Positions 16,529 to 24,630 of a stretch of 35,090 nt of DNA are shown one piece after another. Source of the DNA: JAIOPA01 sp046076045 (GTDB lineage: Bacteria > Eisenbacteria > RBG-16-71-46); NCBI GenBank assembly GCA_046076045.1, contig JBJTRI010000122.1:1-35090 (forward strand), in the 5' to 3' direction. The notes below the pieces were generated by a model. That model was not told the DNA's origin. It ran no database searches and worked only from the letters and a program-made list of their open reading frames with translations. Position 1 is the first letter of the stretch. Each line of letters opens with the position of its first letter. The translations under genes were made by a program, and so were the position numbers.

Positions 16529-17458
16529 ATGTCGTTCCGCGCCAAGGGTCTGCTACTCGTGGCCCTCTACGCGACCTTCGCCACGATGGCCGAGGCCGCT
16601 CCCGCCCCCGTCGTCGCCGGCCCGCCCGAGATCGCGGCCCGTGCGACCACCTCGACGGCGGCCACCAAGCGCAAGCGTCGCACGACGCGCTCGCGTCGGC
16701 GCACGCCGCCGCCGGGCGGCGTCTACGCGCGCAACGCCATCCTGCTCGACCCCACCACGGGTGAGGTGCTGTTCGAGAAGAACGCCGCCCGCTCGGTGCC
16801 GATCGCGAGCATCACCAAGCTCATGACGGCCATGGTGTTCCTCGAGCAGCAGCCCGACCTGGAGCGCGAGGTCGAGGTCACCGCCACCGACCTGGCCGGC
16901 GCGGGCCACACGCAGCTGCGTCGCGGCGAGCACGTGCCGCTGGGCGAGCTGCTGCACATGAGCCTCATGTGCTCGGACAACTGCGCGACGCGCGTGTTGG
17001 CGCGCGAGTCGGGCCTCACGCACGACGAGTTCATCGGGCGCATGAACCGCAAGGCCGTCGAGCTCGGCCTCACGGGTTCGCGCTTCACCGAGTTCACGGG
17101 CCTCGACGAGCGCAACGTCTCGACCGCGTCGGACGTGGCGCGCATGGTGCACGCCGCGGCCCACGAGCCGCTCATGGCGCGCATCATGACCACGCGCTCG
17201 CACGAGTTCCGCACCGCGCGCCGTGCGCACGCCATCAACAACACGAACCGCCTGCTGTACAGCCGCTACGAGATCCTCGGCGGCAAGACCGGCTTCATCA
17301 TGGAGGCGGGCTACTGCTTCGCCACCTGGGTGCGGGCCGAGGGCCGCGACCTCATCGCGGTCGTGCTCGGTGCCCCGACCGGTGCGACGCGTTTCGCCGA
17401 CACCGTGCGCCTCATCCAGAAGGCGCAGCAGCCGACCGCGACCGCCTCGAAGTCCTGA
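16529..17458 (+). CDS. D-alanyl-D-alanine carboxypeptidase, S11 family
   Basis: A 309-residue exported peptidase of family S11 (PBP5/PBP7-like), which trims D-Ala from peptidoglycan stem peptides or cuts cross-links. A signal peptide covers about residues 1-23. A basic, Ser/Thr-Arg-Lys rich linker (about 45-60) comes before the catalytic domain. The three active-site motifs are intact: S94-x-x-K97 in ASITKLMT, SDN (149-151), and KTG (253-255) in GGKTGFI. It ends soon after the catalytic domain and lacks the C-terminal PBP5 domain and amphipathic anchor. AGGAGG lies eight bases before the ATG at 16529. The TauE/SafE gene starts five bases after its stop. Confidence 0.9.
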   Translation: MSFRAKGLLLVALYATFATMAEAAPAPVVAGPPEIAARATTSTAATKRKRRTTRSRRRTPPPGGVYARNAILLDPTTGEVLFEKNAARSVPIASITKLMTAMVFLEQQPDLEREVEVTATDLAGAGHTQLRRGEHVPLGELLHMSLMCSDNCATRVLARESGLTHDEFIGRMNRKAVELGLTGSRFTEFTGLDERNVSTASDVARMVHAAAHEPLMARIMTTRSHEFRTARRAHAINNTNRLLYSRYEILGGKTGFIMEAGYCFATWVRAEGRDLIAVVLGAPTGATRFADTVRLIQKAQQPTATASKS

Positions 17459-17463
17459 GCCGC

Positions 17464-18258
17464 GTGACCGACGCCCGCCGACCACCCGCCGACCGCGGCT
17501 GGACGGCGGGCGTCGTCGCAGGTCTCGTCGCCGGTCTCGCCGGCGGGTTGTTCGGCGTCGGCGGCGGCATCGTGCTCGTGCCCATGCTCACCGCGTGGTA
17601 CGGGCTCGGCCAGCACCGCGCGCACGGCACGTCGTTGGCGGCGATCGGTGCGACCGCGGTGGCCGGACTCGTGGTGTACGGCTCGCACGGCCACGTCGCG
17701 TGGGGACCGGCGGCCACCATGGCGCTGGCGAGCGTGACGATGGCGCGCTACGGCGCACGCCTGGCGGCCCGCACTCGGCAGGACCGGTTGCGCGACGCGT
17801 TCGCGGTGTTCCTGGCGGTGGTCGCGTTGCGCTTGCTGTGGCGCGCACCCGTGGGCGACGCCGAGCACGCGCTCACCGGCATGGTCGGGCTCGCCACCTC
17901 GCTCGGCGTGGGTGCCGCGGTCGGCCTGCTGGCGGGCTACATGGGCGTGGGGGGTGGCATCCTCGCGGTGCCCGCGCTCACGCTGGCGTTCGGCATGTCG
18001 CAGCAGATGGCGCAGGGCACGAGCCTCGCGCTCATCCTCGCGACCGCGCCCATCGGGGCGTGGGAGCACAACCGCCACGGCAACGTGGAGCGCTCGCTCG
18101 TGCCCGGATTGGCGATCGGCGCGGCAATCGGGGCCCCGCTGGCCTCGTGGTGGGCGCAGGGCCTGCCGCAGTCCGTGCTCGCCCGCGGGTTCGCGGTGTT
18201 CCTGCTCGCGAACGCGACCCGGATGCTCTGGGTCCGCACCCGACCCGCCAAGGGCTGA
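17464..18258 (+). CDS. TauE/SafE family membrane transporter
   Basis: A 264-residue integral membrane protein, about eight helices, with the two internal repeats of the TauE/SafE family. Each repeat carries a glycine motif: GLFGVGGGIVLVPML (about 29-43) and GYMGVGGGILAVPAL (about 158-172). Members export sulfite, sulfoacetate or other organic anions; the substrate here cannot be told. I chose the GTG at 17464, five bases after the carboxypeptidase stop, because it lies right at the start of the first helix and in that gene's wake; translational coupling is likely. Confidence 0.85.
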   Translation: MTDARRPPADRGWTAGVVAGLVAGLAGGLFGVGGGIVLVPMLTAWYGLGQHRAHGTSLAAIGATAVAGLVVYGSHGHVAWGPAATMALASVTMARYGARLAARTRQDRLRDAFAVFLAVVALRLLWRAPVGDAEHALTGMVGLATSLGVGAAVGLLAGYMGVGGGILAVPALTLAFGMSQQMAQGTSLALILATAPIGAWEHNRHGNVERSLVPGLAIGAAIGAPLASWWAQGLPQSVLARGFAVFLLANATRMLWVRTRPAKG

Positions 18259-18676
18259 GCCACCAGCCCCCCTGCCCCGCTCCCGAGTCGTCCTCGGAGG
18301 TACGGACGGCCGCGATGGATGGACGCTCGTCCGACTGATGACCTTGAGGTCACCAGTTTTTGCTCCGTCGTCCCGAGTCCCCCTTCCGGAGCCCTCGATC
18401 GGGAGGTTCCAGGGCCCCGGTTGGGCCCGGTTACGCACCCGTAAACGGGTCCAATGGCGTCCGTTGGCGGGCGGCGTTACGGCCGTCGAACAAATTGCGG
18501 CGCCGTGCATTATGCACTTGTCCCCCGTCAGGGAATTCACGCATCCTGCACCTTGTCACGGGCTCGGATGCGACCCGCGCCTCGCGCATGGATCGCCCCC
18601 GCGCCCGAGAACCGAAACGAAAGCTCTTAACCCTGCAGGGGCGCACCGCGCTTTCCGCACCCGAGAGGACCCCCCC
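18259..18676. other. 418-base intergenic region with hairpins and a palindrome
   Basis: No gene is supported. A small hairpin TGACC-TTGA-GGTCA (18339-18352) followed by CCAG and five T (18357-18361) may terminate the transporter transcript. ACCCGT and ACGGGT (18437-18450) form another hairpin. A perfect palindrome GTGCATTATGCAC sits at 18505-18517 and could bind a regulator of the lamin-tail gene. CTTAAC near 18630 is the most AT-rich spot upstream of that gene. Confidence 0.45.
18505..18517. promoter_or_regulatory. Perfect palindrome, possible operator
   Basis: GTGCAT-T-ATGCAC is a perfect inverted repeat 160 bases upstream of the lamin-tail gene in a lower-G+C patch. Palindromes of this size are typical of dimeric regulators, but no second copy was noticed in the window. 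Confidence 0.3.
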
Positions 18677-19360
18677 ATGAAGCGTCTTGTGACCACGTTG
18701 GCCCTGTTGGTCGTCTGCGCCGGCACGGCTTCGGCTGCGAACCCGATGCGCATCAGCCAGGTGTACGGCGGTGGCGGTGGCTCGACCGGCGTCTTCCTCC
18801 GCGACTTCGTCGAGATCTACAACAGCGGCGCGACGCCCGTGAACATCGGCGGCTGGACGATCGAGTACGGCTCGGCCACCGGTACGTGGGGCAGCTCGAC
18901 CGGCAACATCTTCACGTTCCCGGTGGGCACCACGGTGCAGCCCTGCCAGTACATCCTCATCGAGTGCGGCGCTGCGGGCACCAGTGGCGTGGCGCTGAGC
19001 CCCGCGGCCGACTTCCAGACCCCCACGACGGGCTTCAGCATGAGCGGCACCAGCGGCAAGGTCGCCCTCTTCAACGCCGTGAACAGCAACGTCGCTTGCG
19101 GCTCGGAGATCGCCGGCACGCTCGTGGACAAGGTCGCGTACGGCACCGGCAACTGCCCCGAGGGCACCGCGGTCTCGGGTGTCTCTGCGACGGTCGCGGC
19201 GATCCGCAACAGTGCTGGGAACACCGACACCGACAACAACTCGGTGGACTTCACCACGGGCACGCCGACGCCGCGCAACTCGTCGTCGACGAACCCCGCC
19301 TGCCTGGCCACGCCGACCAGCAGGTCGACGTGGGGCAGCGTGAAGGCGATCTACCGGTAA
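18677..19360 (+). CDS. Secreted lamin-tail-domain protein with C-terminal sorting-like motif
   Basis: A 227-residue protein with a signal peptide (residues 1-20, ending ASA) and one lamin-tail (LTD) domain: ISQVYGGGGG, DFVEIYNSGATPVNIGGWTIEY, then beta strands to about residue 195. Bacterial LTD domains occur in cell-surface and secreted proteins, often beside nucleases, but no enzyme domain is present. The last part, ACLATPTSRSTWGSVKAIYR, is a short Thr/Ser stretch ending in TWGSVKAIYR, which looks like a conserved C-terminal tag for surface delivery; I know of similar ends in uncultured FCB-related bacteria, but the mechanism is inferred. Base composition is lower in G+C than neighbours and rich in Gly, Ser, Thr and Asn, as expected for secreted proteins. 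A strong terminator follows. Confidence 0.8.
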   Translation: MKRLVTTLALLVVCAGTASAANPMRISQVYGGGGGSTGVFLRDFVEIYNSGATPVNIGGWTIEYGSATGTWGSSTGNIFTFPVGTTVQPCQYILIECGAAGTSGVALSPAADFQTPTTGFSMSGTSGKVALFNAVNSNVACGSEIAGTLVDKVAYGTGNCPEGTAVSGVSATVAAIRNSAGNTDTDNNSVDFTTGTPTPRNSSSTNPACLATPTSRSTWGSVKAIYR

Positions 19361-19672
19361 TCCCGGTCCTCGACTTCGCTCTTGCCGGACCCCGCGCCCT
19401 CACGGGTGCGGGGTCCGGTCCTTTCCCGGTGTTAGCGCCCGTGCGAATCGCAACGCCGCGCACCCAGCCCCCGGCGCCCGCTCGGGACGCAACCGACGCC
19501 GCGCCAGTCGGTTGACATGTGAGCCCCGCGGAACGCGCACCCTGACCCTGCCGGCCGGGTGAGAGCGGACTGCAGACGAAGCTCGCGGAGGCCGAACCCT
19601 CCCCTGTACCGGTCGGCCGACCCCCCGGCCTGCCCCGGTCCGTCGCGTCGCGACCTCGCCAAGGAGGGCTCC
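19361..19672. other. 312-base region: terminator and lon leader
   Basis: It holds the lamin-tail terminator (19385-19418) and the upstream region of the Lon gene. TTGACA at 19512-19517 is a perfect -35 hexamer, but 17 bases downstream there is no AT-rich -10. AAGGAGGG just before 19673 is the Lon ribosome site. Nothing else is seen. Confidence 0.45.
19385..19418 (+). terminator. Terminator of the lamin-tail gene
   Basis: CCGGACCCCGC (19385-19395) pairs with GCGGGGTCCGG (19408-19418), with inner CCC/GGG pairs and a four-base loop. TCCTTTCC follows. Twenty-four bases separate it from the stop. Confidence 0.75.
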
Positions 19673-21457
19673 ATGGGCCGCTCGTCCCGTACCCGTTCGT
19701 CGCAGGGCCGTCGCACGCTGCGTGCGAAGGCCGCGGTCGAGGCGCCCGCGAAGGGCACCTCGCCGCGCACGCCGAAGCGCGCGCTGGAGCCCGGAACGCA
19801 CGGCTCGCTCCCGATCGGGATCGCTCGCCGCGCGCAGCGCGAGATGGACCGCCTGCGCCGACTGCCCACGGGTTCGCCCGAGGCCGCGCACGTGAGGTCG
19901 TACCTGCAGTGGTTGTGGGCGACGCCGTGGGAGGCGGTGACCGGTGAGGACGCCGACCTGCGTCGCGTGCAGGCCGACCTCGAGCAGCAGCACCTCGGGC
20001 TCACGAAGGCCAAGGAACGCATCCTCGAGTACCTCGCGGTGCGCCGCCTCAAGCACGACCTGCCCGGCCCCGCGCTGTGCATCGTCGGCCCGCCCGGTAC
20101 CGGCAAGTCGTCGCTCGGAGCCGAGGTCGCGCGCGCGCTTGGACGTCCGTTCGCGCGCATCAACGTCTCGGGCACCTCCGACGCCGCCGAACTCGCCGGC
20201 GAGCCGCGCACCGCGCCGGGCGCGCAGCCCGGTCGCATCCTGCGCGCGATCCGCGACGCGGGCGTGCGCAACCCGGTCCTGCTCATCGACGGCGTGGACC
20301 GCCTCGCGGGCGAGGGCGGACATCGCGTGGCCGAGGTGCTGCTCGAACTGCTCGACCCCGAGAGCGCGTCGCGCTTCACCGACCACTACCTGGGGGCGCC
20401 GATCGACCTGTCGCACGCGGTCGTGATCATGTGCGCGAACCAGCTCGAGTCGGTGCCCGACGCATTGCAGGAGCGCATCGAGACGATCGAGGTGCCGGGC
20501 TACTCCGAGGACGAGAAGCTCGAGATCGCACGCCGCTTCCTGCTGCCACGCACGCTCGCCGAGCACGGGCTCACCGGGCGCGACGTGGCGCTGGGCGACG
20601 ACACCGTGCGCGCCATCGTGCGCCACTACACGCTCGAGGCGGGCGTTCGCGCCCTCGCGCGTCAGCTCGCCACGATCTGCCGCAAGGTGGCGCGCGCGCG
20701 CACCACCGGTGACCCGCGCCGCCACACCGTGCTCACCGAGCAACTCGAAGCGTACCTGGGGCACCGCGTGTACCAGCCCGAGATGGCCGGCCAGCAGGAC
20801 GAGGTCGGTGTCGCGATGGGGCTGGCGTGGACGGCCGCCGGCGGCGAGGTGCTGGTGGTCGAGGCCATCAAGATGCCGGGCGCCGGGCGCGTCGTGCTCA
20901 CCGGACAGCTCGGCGAGGTCATGAAGGAGTCGGTACAAGCCGCGCACTCGTACGTGAGGTCGCGCGCGCAGGGGCTCGACATCCCCGCCGATGCGTTCGG
21001 GCGGTTCGACATCCACGTGCACTTCCCTGCCGGCGGCGTGCCCAAGGACGGCCCCAGTGCCGGCATCACGGTGGGGCTCGTCATCGCGTCGGTGCTGAGC
21101 GACCGGCCCATCCACCACGACATCGCCATGACCGGCGAGGTGAGCCTGCGCGGCAAGGTGCTCGCGGTCGGTGGCATCCGCGAGAAGGCGCTCGCCGCCT
21201 ACCGCGCGGGGTTCCGCGCCATGCTGTTCCCGGCCGCGAACCTCAAGGACGTGGACGACATCCCGCTCGACGTGCGAGAGCGTCTGGAATTGATCGCGGT
21301 CGAGACGATGGACGAGGTGTTCGCGTGCGCGCTCTCGCCCGTGATCCTGCCGCAGAACCTGAACGGCGGCTTCCTGCTCGCGGGGACGACGGACGAGGAC
21401 GACGACGCGACCGAGGGAGCCGAAGCCGCCGAGACCGACGAGTCCGACGACGAGTGA
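19673..21457 (+). CDS. Lon-type AAA+ protease lacking the N-domain, ATPase motifs altered
   Basis: A 594-residue Lon family protein, about 200 residues shorter than usual because the N-terminal substrate-binding domain is absent; a basic, disordered-looking stretch (1-45) replaces it. The AAA+ part runs about 108-360 and the peptidase about 375-565. Walker A is intact (GPPGTGKS, 139-146), as are the sensor-1 Asn (N256) and the Arg in EAGVR (R325). The Walker B acidic pair reads DGVD (206-209), with Gly at 207 in place of the Glu that activates water. The pore-loop aromatic expected before GxxPGRI is replaced (RTAPGAQPGRI, A181). The Ser-Lys dyad is intact: S462 in PKDGPSAG and K505 in REKA. 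The tail is acidic (after 572). It may be a slow ATPase, a chaperone, or a peptidase for small substrates. AAGGAGGG precedes the ATG. Confidence 0.9.
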   Translation: MGRSSRTRSSQGRRTLRAKAAVEAPAKGTSPRTPKRALEPGTHGSLPIGIARRAQREMDRLRRLPTGSPEAAHVRSYLQWLWATPWEAVTGEDADLRRVQADLEQQHLGLTKAKERILEYLAVRRLKHDLPGPALCIVGPPGTGKSSLGAEVARALGRPFARINVSGTSDAAELAGEPRTAPGAQPGRILRAIRDAGVRNPVLLIDGVDRLAGEGGHRVAEVLLELLDPESASRFTDHYLGAPIDLSHAVVIMCANQLESVPDALQERIETIEVPGYSEDEKLEIARRFLLPRTLAEHGLTGRDVALGDDTVRAIVRHYTLEAGVRALARQLATICRKVARARTTGDPRRHTVLTEQLEAYLGHRVYQPEMAGQQDEVGVAMGLAWTAAGGEVLVVEAIKMPGAGRVVLTGQLGEVMKESVQAAHSYVRSRAQGLDIPADAFGRFDIHVHFPAGGVPKDGPSAGITVGLVIASVLSDRPIHHDIAMTGEVSLRGKVLAVGGIREKALAAYRAGFRAMLFPAANLKDVDDIPLDVRERLELIAVETMDEVFACALSPVILPQNLNGGFLLAGTTDEDDDATEGAEAAETDESDDE

Positions 21458-21465
21458 CGGTCGTC
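21446..21465. terminator. Small hairpin over two converging stops
   Basis: GACGAC (21446-21451) pairs with GTCGTC (21460-21465) across an eight-base loop that contains the Lon stop. The six bases between the Lon and aminotransferase genes leave no other room for a terminator. Weak on its own. Confidence 0.3.
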
Positions 21466-22657
21466 AGCGCGCGGTGAGCTGCGCGATCCGGCGCCCGGCC
21501 TCGGCCACGTCGTCGGCACGCGCGCACAACGCCAAGCGCACGTGGTGGTCGTACGAGGCGCCGAACGCGGTCCCCGGCAGACAGGCCACGCCCGCGGCCA
21601 ACCACTCGTCCACCAGTGCCCACAGGGCGCGCCCGGCGAGCGCCTCGGCGACGTCGGCGAACACGTAGAACGCTCCCTGCGGCGCGACTGCGCGCACGCA
21701 CCCGCCCGAGGCGAGCCCGTCCAACAGCCGACGGCGACGCTCGTCGTACGAGGCGCGCATCGCCGCGACCGCGTCCTGCGGTCCGGTGACCGCCGCGAGT
21801 GCGGCGAGCTGTGCGGCCGGGAAGACGCCGTGCGTCGTGTAGAACGCGAGCAGCGGCCCAAGCACCGGGCGCAGCGCCTCAGGTGCGACCACGTAGCCCA
21901 CGCGCCAACCCGTCATGGCGTAGCTCTTCGAGAAGCTGAACACCGACAGCGTGCGCTCGGCCATGCCCGGACGGGACGCGATCGAGACGTGGCGTGCGCC
22001 ATCGTAGGTGAGGTGCTCGTAGGCCTCGTCGGACAGCACCACGAGGTCGCGCTCCACCGCGACGCGCGCGATCGCGTCGAGTTGCTCCGTCGTGAGCACC
22101 ACGCCGGTCGGGTTGTTGGGGGTGTTCAGGTAGAGCGCCCGCGTCTCGGGGCGCAGCGCGGCGCGGAGCGCGGCTTCGAGGTCGGCGGCCGACCACGCGC
22201 CCGACTGCAGCGCCGCGTACACCGGGAACGACCGGTAGCACGCCCCGTGCGCCAGACCCACCATCTTGGGAACGGCCATCCAGTGCGGCGAGAACACCAG
22301 CAACTCCTCGCCCGCACCGAGCACGCCCTGGATGGCGAGGTAGAGGGCGTGCGTGCCGCCCGCGGTCACCGTGACGTCGTCGGGATGCGCGACGATCGCG
22401 TTCTCGTGCGCGAGCTTCGCCACCAGCGCTTCGCGCAGTCGCGGCTCGCCGCGCTCGTGCGGATAGTGCGTGGCGCCGTCGCGCGCCGCGCGCGCCAGCG
22501 CCTCGACGACGTGCGGCGGCGTGTCGAAGTCGGGCTCGCCACGCTCGAGGTGCAGCACGCGCTCACCGCGCGCCTCCATGGCGCGTGCAGCCTGCATCAC
22601 GCGCCCGAGGTCGGACGTGGTGAACAGCACGGGACGGTCGGCGACGAGGCGCGGCAT
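21464..22657 (-). CDS. Class I/II pyridoxal-phosphate aminotransferase
   Basis: A 397-residue fold-type I aminotransferase of the aspartate/aromatic subgroup. Visible are GEPDFDTPPHVVEA (40-53), YPHERGEPRLREAL, TAGGTHALYLA for cofactor phosphate, the NNPTG motif (181-185), D210 in LSDEAYEHL, the PLP Lys K244 in SFSKSYAMTGWRVGY, and a late Arg in HVRLALC for the substrate carboxylate. It most likely transfers an amino group between an amino acid (Asp, aromatic or similar) and 2-oxoglutarate; the exact substrate is open. The ATG at 22657 follows CGGAG; the longer upstream frame is low-complexity. It is divergent from the GAF gene. Confidence 0.85.
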   Translation of the reverse strand: MPRLVADRPVLFTTSDLGRVMQAARAMEARGERVLHLERGEPDFDTPPHVVEALARAARDGATHYPHERGEPRLREALVAKLAHENAIVAHPDDVTVTAGGTHALYLAIQGVLGAGEELLVFSPHWMAVPKMVGLAHGACYRSFPVYAALQSGAWSAADLEAALRAALRPETRALYLNTPNNPTGVVLTTEQLDAIARVAVERDLVVLSDEAYEHLTYDGARHVSIASRPGMAERTLSVFSFSKSYAMTGWRVGYVVAPEALRPVLGPLLAFYTTHGVFPAAQLAALAAVTGPQDAVAAMRASYDERRRRLLDGLASGGCVRAVAPQGAFYVFADVAEALAGRALWALVDEWLAAGVACLPGTAFGASYDHHVRLALCARADDVAEAGRRIAQLTAR

Positions 22658-22893
22658 CGGCGGCTCCGGGGCGATCCCACGGTGGGGGAGTTGGCGCAGC
22701 GGGCCCGTGGGAACGCGCGACGCGGCGCCGAAGCGGCCCCGGACCGCGCCCGGAACGGGCGTTCCGCGGCCCACCGTAGCGCGTCCGACCGCACGCTGCA
22801 CGGTGCGGGTGCGATGCCCCGGAGCCTCCGGCACGCCGGTTGCCAACTCCAGACGCGGCTCGCTCGCGGCGGCCATCCCTTCGGAGGACATCC

Positions 22894-24270
22894 ATGGCGA
22901 GGACGCACCTGCGCGACGTGTGTGAGCGGATCTCCGCGGCCAGCGAGGTCGAGGACATCGTGGACGCGCTGTTGGAGCATCTGCGCGCCCAACAGGACCA
23001 CTGGCACCCCACGCTCGCGATGGTGGATGGCGAGCGCGACACGGTCACCCGCATCTGGCAACGCGAACGCGGCCGGCTCGATCGCCGCGAGGTCGTGGTC
23101 CCCGTGGACCACCTCCCGGCACGCATGGTCCGCAAGTTCTTCCGACCGAGTGCGTTCTTCAATGCGACCGAGCGTCGCTCGCTGCTCGCCCGCGTGTTCC
23201 GCACCACACCCGTCTACGAACCCGACCGGTTCGAGGCCGCGCAGGTGCAACCGCTCACCGCACCGGTCGGCTGGCACTCGTGCTTGGTGCTACCGGTCGC
23301 CGACCGCGACGACCTGGTGGCCCTGCTCACCCTCGTCTCGCCGAAGCGCAACGCGTTCCCGGCCGCCGCGGTCGAGGACGTGCTCGCGCTGCGATCGGTC
23401 GCGGCCGTGGCCCTCGCCCGCCGCCTCACTGCCGCGGGCCGCGTCCCGCCCGAGGCACGACGCGCCGACGAACAGGTGAACGAGGAGCGCTCGGCGGTGC
23501 GCCGCCGACTGCACCAACTCGAGAGCGAGTCCACCGCACTCGCGCACGAGAACCGGCTCAAGGCCGAGCGCGTGGAGTTGCTCGCGCGCGAGATGGAGCG
23601 CGTGCAGCAGGCCGCGCACGCCGAACGCTCCGAGTTGGAGGTCCTGCGGCAACGGCTCGGCGCGCTCGACGAGCACGCGCGAAACTCGGCGCGGCAACTG
23701 GACGAGGCGCATGCGCAGTTGGTGTCGTCGCAGCAGCGGCTGAACGAGCAGGGCGAGACCATGGGTTTCCTACGCGAGGTGTTCGAGGCGGCTGCGCTCG
23801 AGCACGACGATCACGTACTGTCGCGGGCGCTGGTGCAGCGCTTCTGCGAGGCGTTCGCGGTGGACCGTTGCTCGCTCATGCGCTTGGATCCCGAGGCTCG
23901 ACTGCGGATCGCCGCACATCGCGGCCTCGACCCCGGCGTGGCACACCGCGTGAGCGTGCCGCTCGGTCACGGCGTGGCCGGCTGGGTGGCGCATCACCGC
24001 AAGCCGGTCCTGAAGAAGCGCGACGGCGACGCGGTGCCGGTGCGTGCGACCGGTGTGGATCGCTACAACTCGGAGTCGTTCGTGTCGGTGCCGCTCGTGC
24101 ACCGCAACCGCGTGCTGGGCGTGCTCAACCTGAGCAACAAGCGCGACGGCCGGGCGTTCGACGAGACCGACCTGGACCGCGCGCTGATGGCGAGCGCGGT
24201 GCTGTCCATGGCGATCGGGGTCCGCGAGGAACGCGCCGCGGCCACCGACGACCTGCGCGAGGCCGCCTGA
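22894..24270 (+). CDS. GAF/coiled-coil/GAF signalling protein
   Basis: A 458-residue soluble protein with a weak N-terminal GAF-like domain (about 5-180), a long coiled coil (about 192-290, many Glu, Arg, Gln, Leu heptads), and a clear C-terminal GAF domain (about 300-443) with CSLMRLDPEARLRIAAHRG, GVAGWVAHHRKPVL, SFVSVPL and LGVLNLSNKRDGRAFDETD. No output domain such as a kinase, cyclase or DNA-binding domain is attached, so it would act through a partner. The ligand is unknown. GGAGG lies before the ATG at 22894. It is divergent from the aminotransferase; downstream is the 39-bp repeat array. Confidence 0.82.
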   Translation: MARTHLRDVCERISAASEVEDIVDALLEHLRAQQDHWHPTLAMVDGERDTVTRIWQRERGRLDRREVVVPVDHLPARMVRKFFRPSAFFNATERRSLLARVFRTTPVYEPDRFEAAQVQPLTAPVGWHSCLVLPVADRDDLVALLTLVSPKRNAFPAAAVEDVLALRSVAAVALARRLTAAGRVPPEARRADEQVNEERSAVRRRLHQLESESTALAHENRLKAERVELLAREMERVQQAAHAERSELEVLRQRLGALDEHARNSARQLDEAHAQLVSSQQRLNEQGETMGFLREVFEAAALEHDDHVLSRALVQRFCEAFAVDRCSLMRLDPEARLRIAAHRGLDPGVAHRVSVPLGHGVAGWVAHHRKPVLKKRDGDAVPVRATGVDRYNSESFVSVPLVHRNRVLGVLNLSNKRDGRAFDETDLDRALMASAVLSMAIGVREERAAATDDLREAA

Positions 24271-24351
24271 TGCGGGCCGGACCCGTGGGGCCCGCGCCGA
24301 CTCGCAGGCTCCCGAGCGCGGCCAACCCGCTCGGCACACGAGGCGACGCCC

Positions 24352-24624
24352 ACGCGCGCGCGGACATGGGTCGAAGCGCGCGCACGCCGTGCACGAGGAC
24401 GTGCCGCATACCGAGTGCGCGGGCGCCGTGTGCGAGGCCGTGCCCCGTCCCGCCTGCGCGGGTGCCGGTCGCGAGCACATGCCGCACCCCGAGCGCACGT
24501 GCGCCGTGCGTGAGGTCGTGTCGCGACCCGAGCGCGCGCACGCACATCGCGAGCACTCGTCGCACCCCGAGCGTACGTGCACCGTGCGTGAGGGCGTGCC
24601 GCGACCCGAGCGCGCGCACGCACA
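24352..24624. repeat. 39-bp imperfect tandem repeat array, six to seven copies
   Basis: Units of 39 bases start at 24391, 24430, 24469, 24508, 24547 and 24586; a more diverged unit begins at 24352. Copies three and five are close to each other and copies four and six are close to each other, so the recent unit is 78 bases. There are no spacers, so this is not CRISPR. Because 39 is a multiple of three, several frames are open; in the plus frame the 13-residue unit reads about REHxxHPERTCAV. The array fills the 360 bases between the GAF gene and the NUDIX stop, and I see no separate gene there. Confidence 0.85.
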
Positions 24625-24630
24625 GCGCGA

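Noticed and set aside
18360..18680. 106-residue open frame overlapping the lamin-tail start
   Set aside because: It has no start signal or domain and its composition is that of intergenic sequence.
19400..21118. A 572-residue open frame antisense to the Lon gene
   Set aside because: It is a high-G+C shadow: rich in Arg, His, Val and Glu, with no domain, and the plus strand carries all Lon motifs.
21542..22893. Long plus-strand frame in front of the GAF gene
   Set aside because: It overlaps the aminotransferase on the other strand, has low-complexity Arg/His-rich composition and joins no known domain.
24352..24624. CRISPR array
   Set aside because: The 39-bp units abut without unique spacers, and no cas genes are present.
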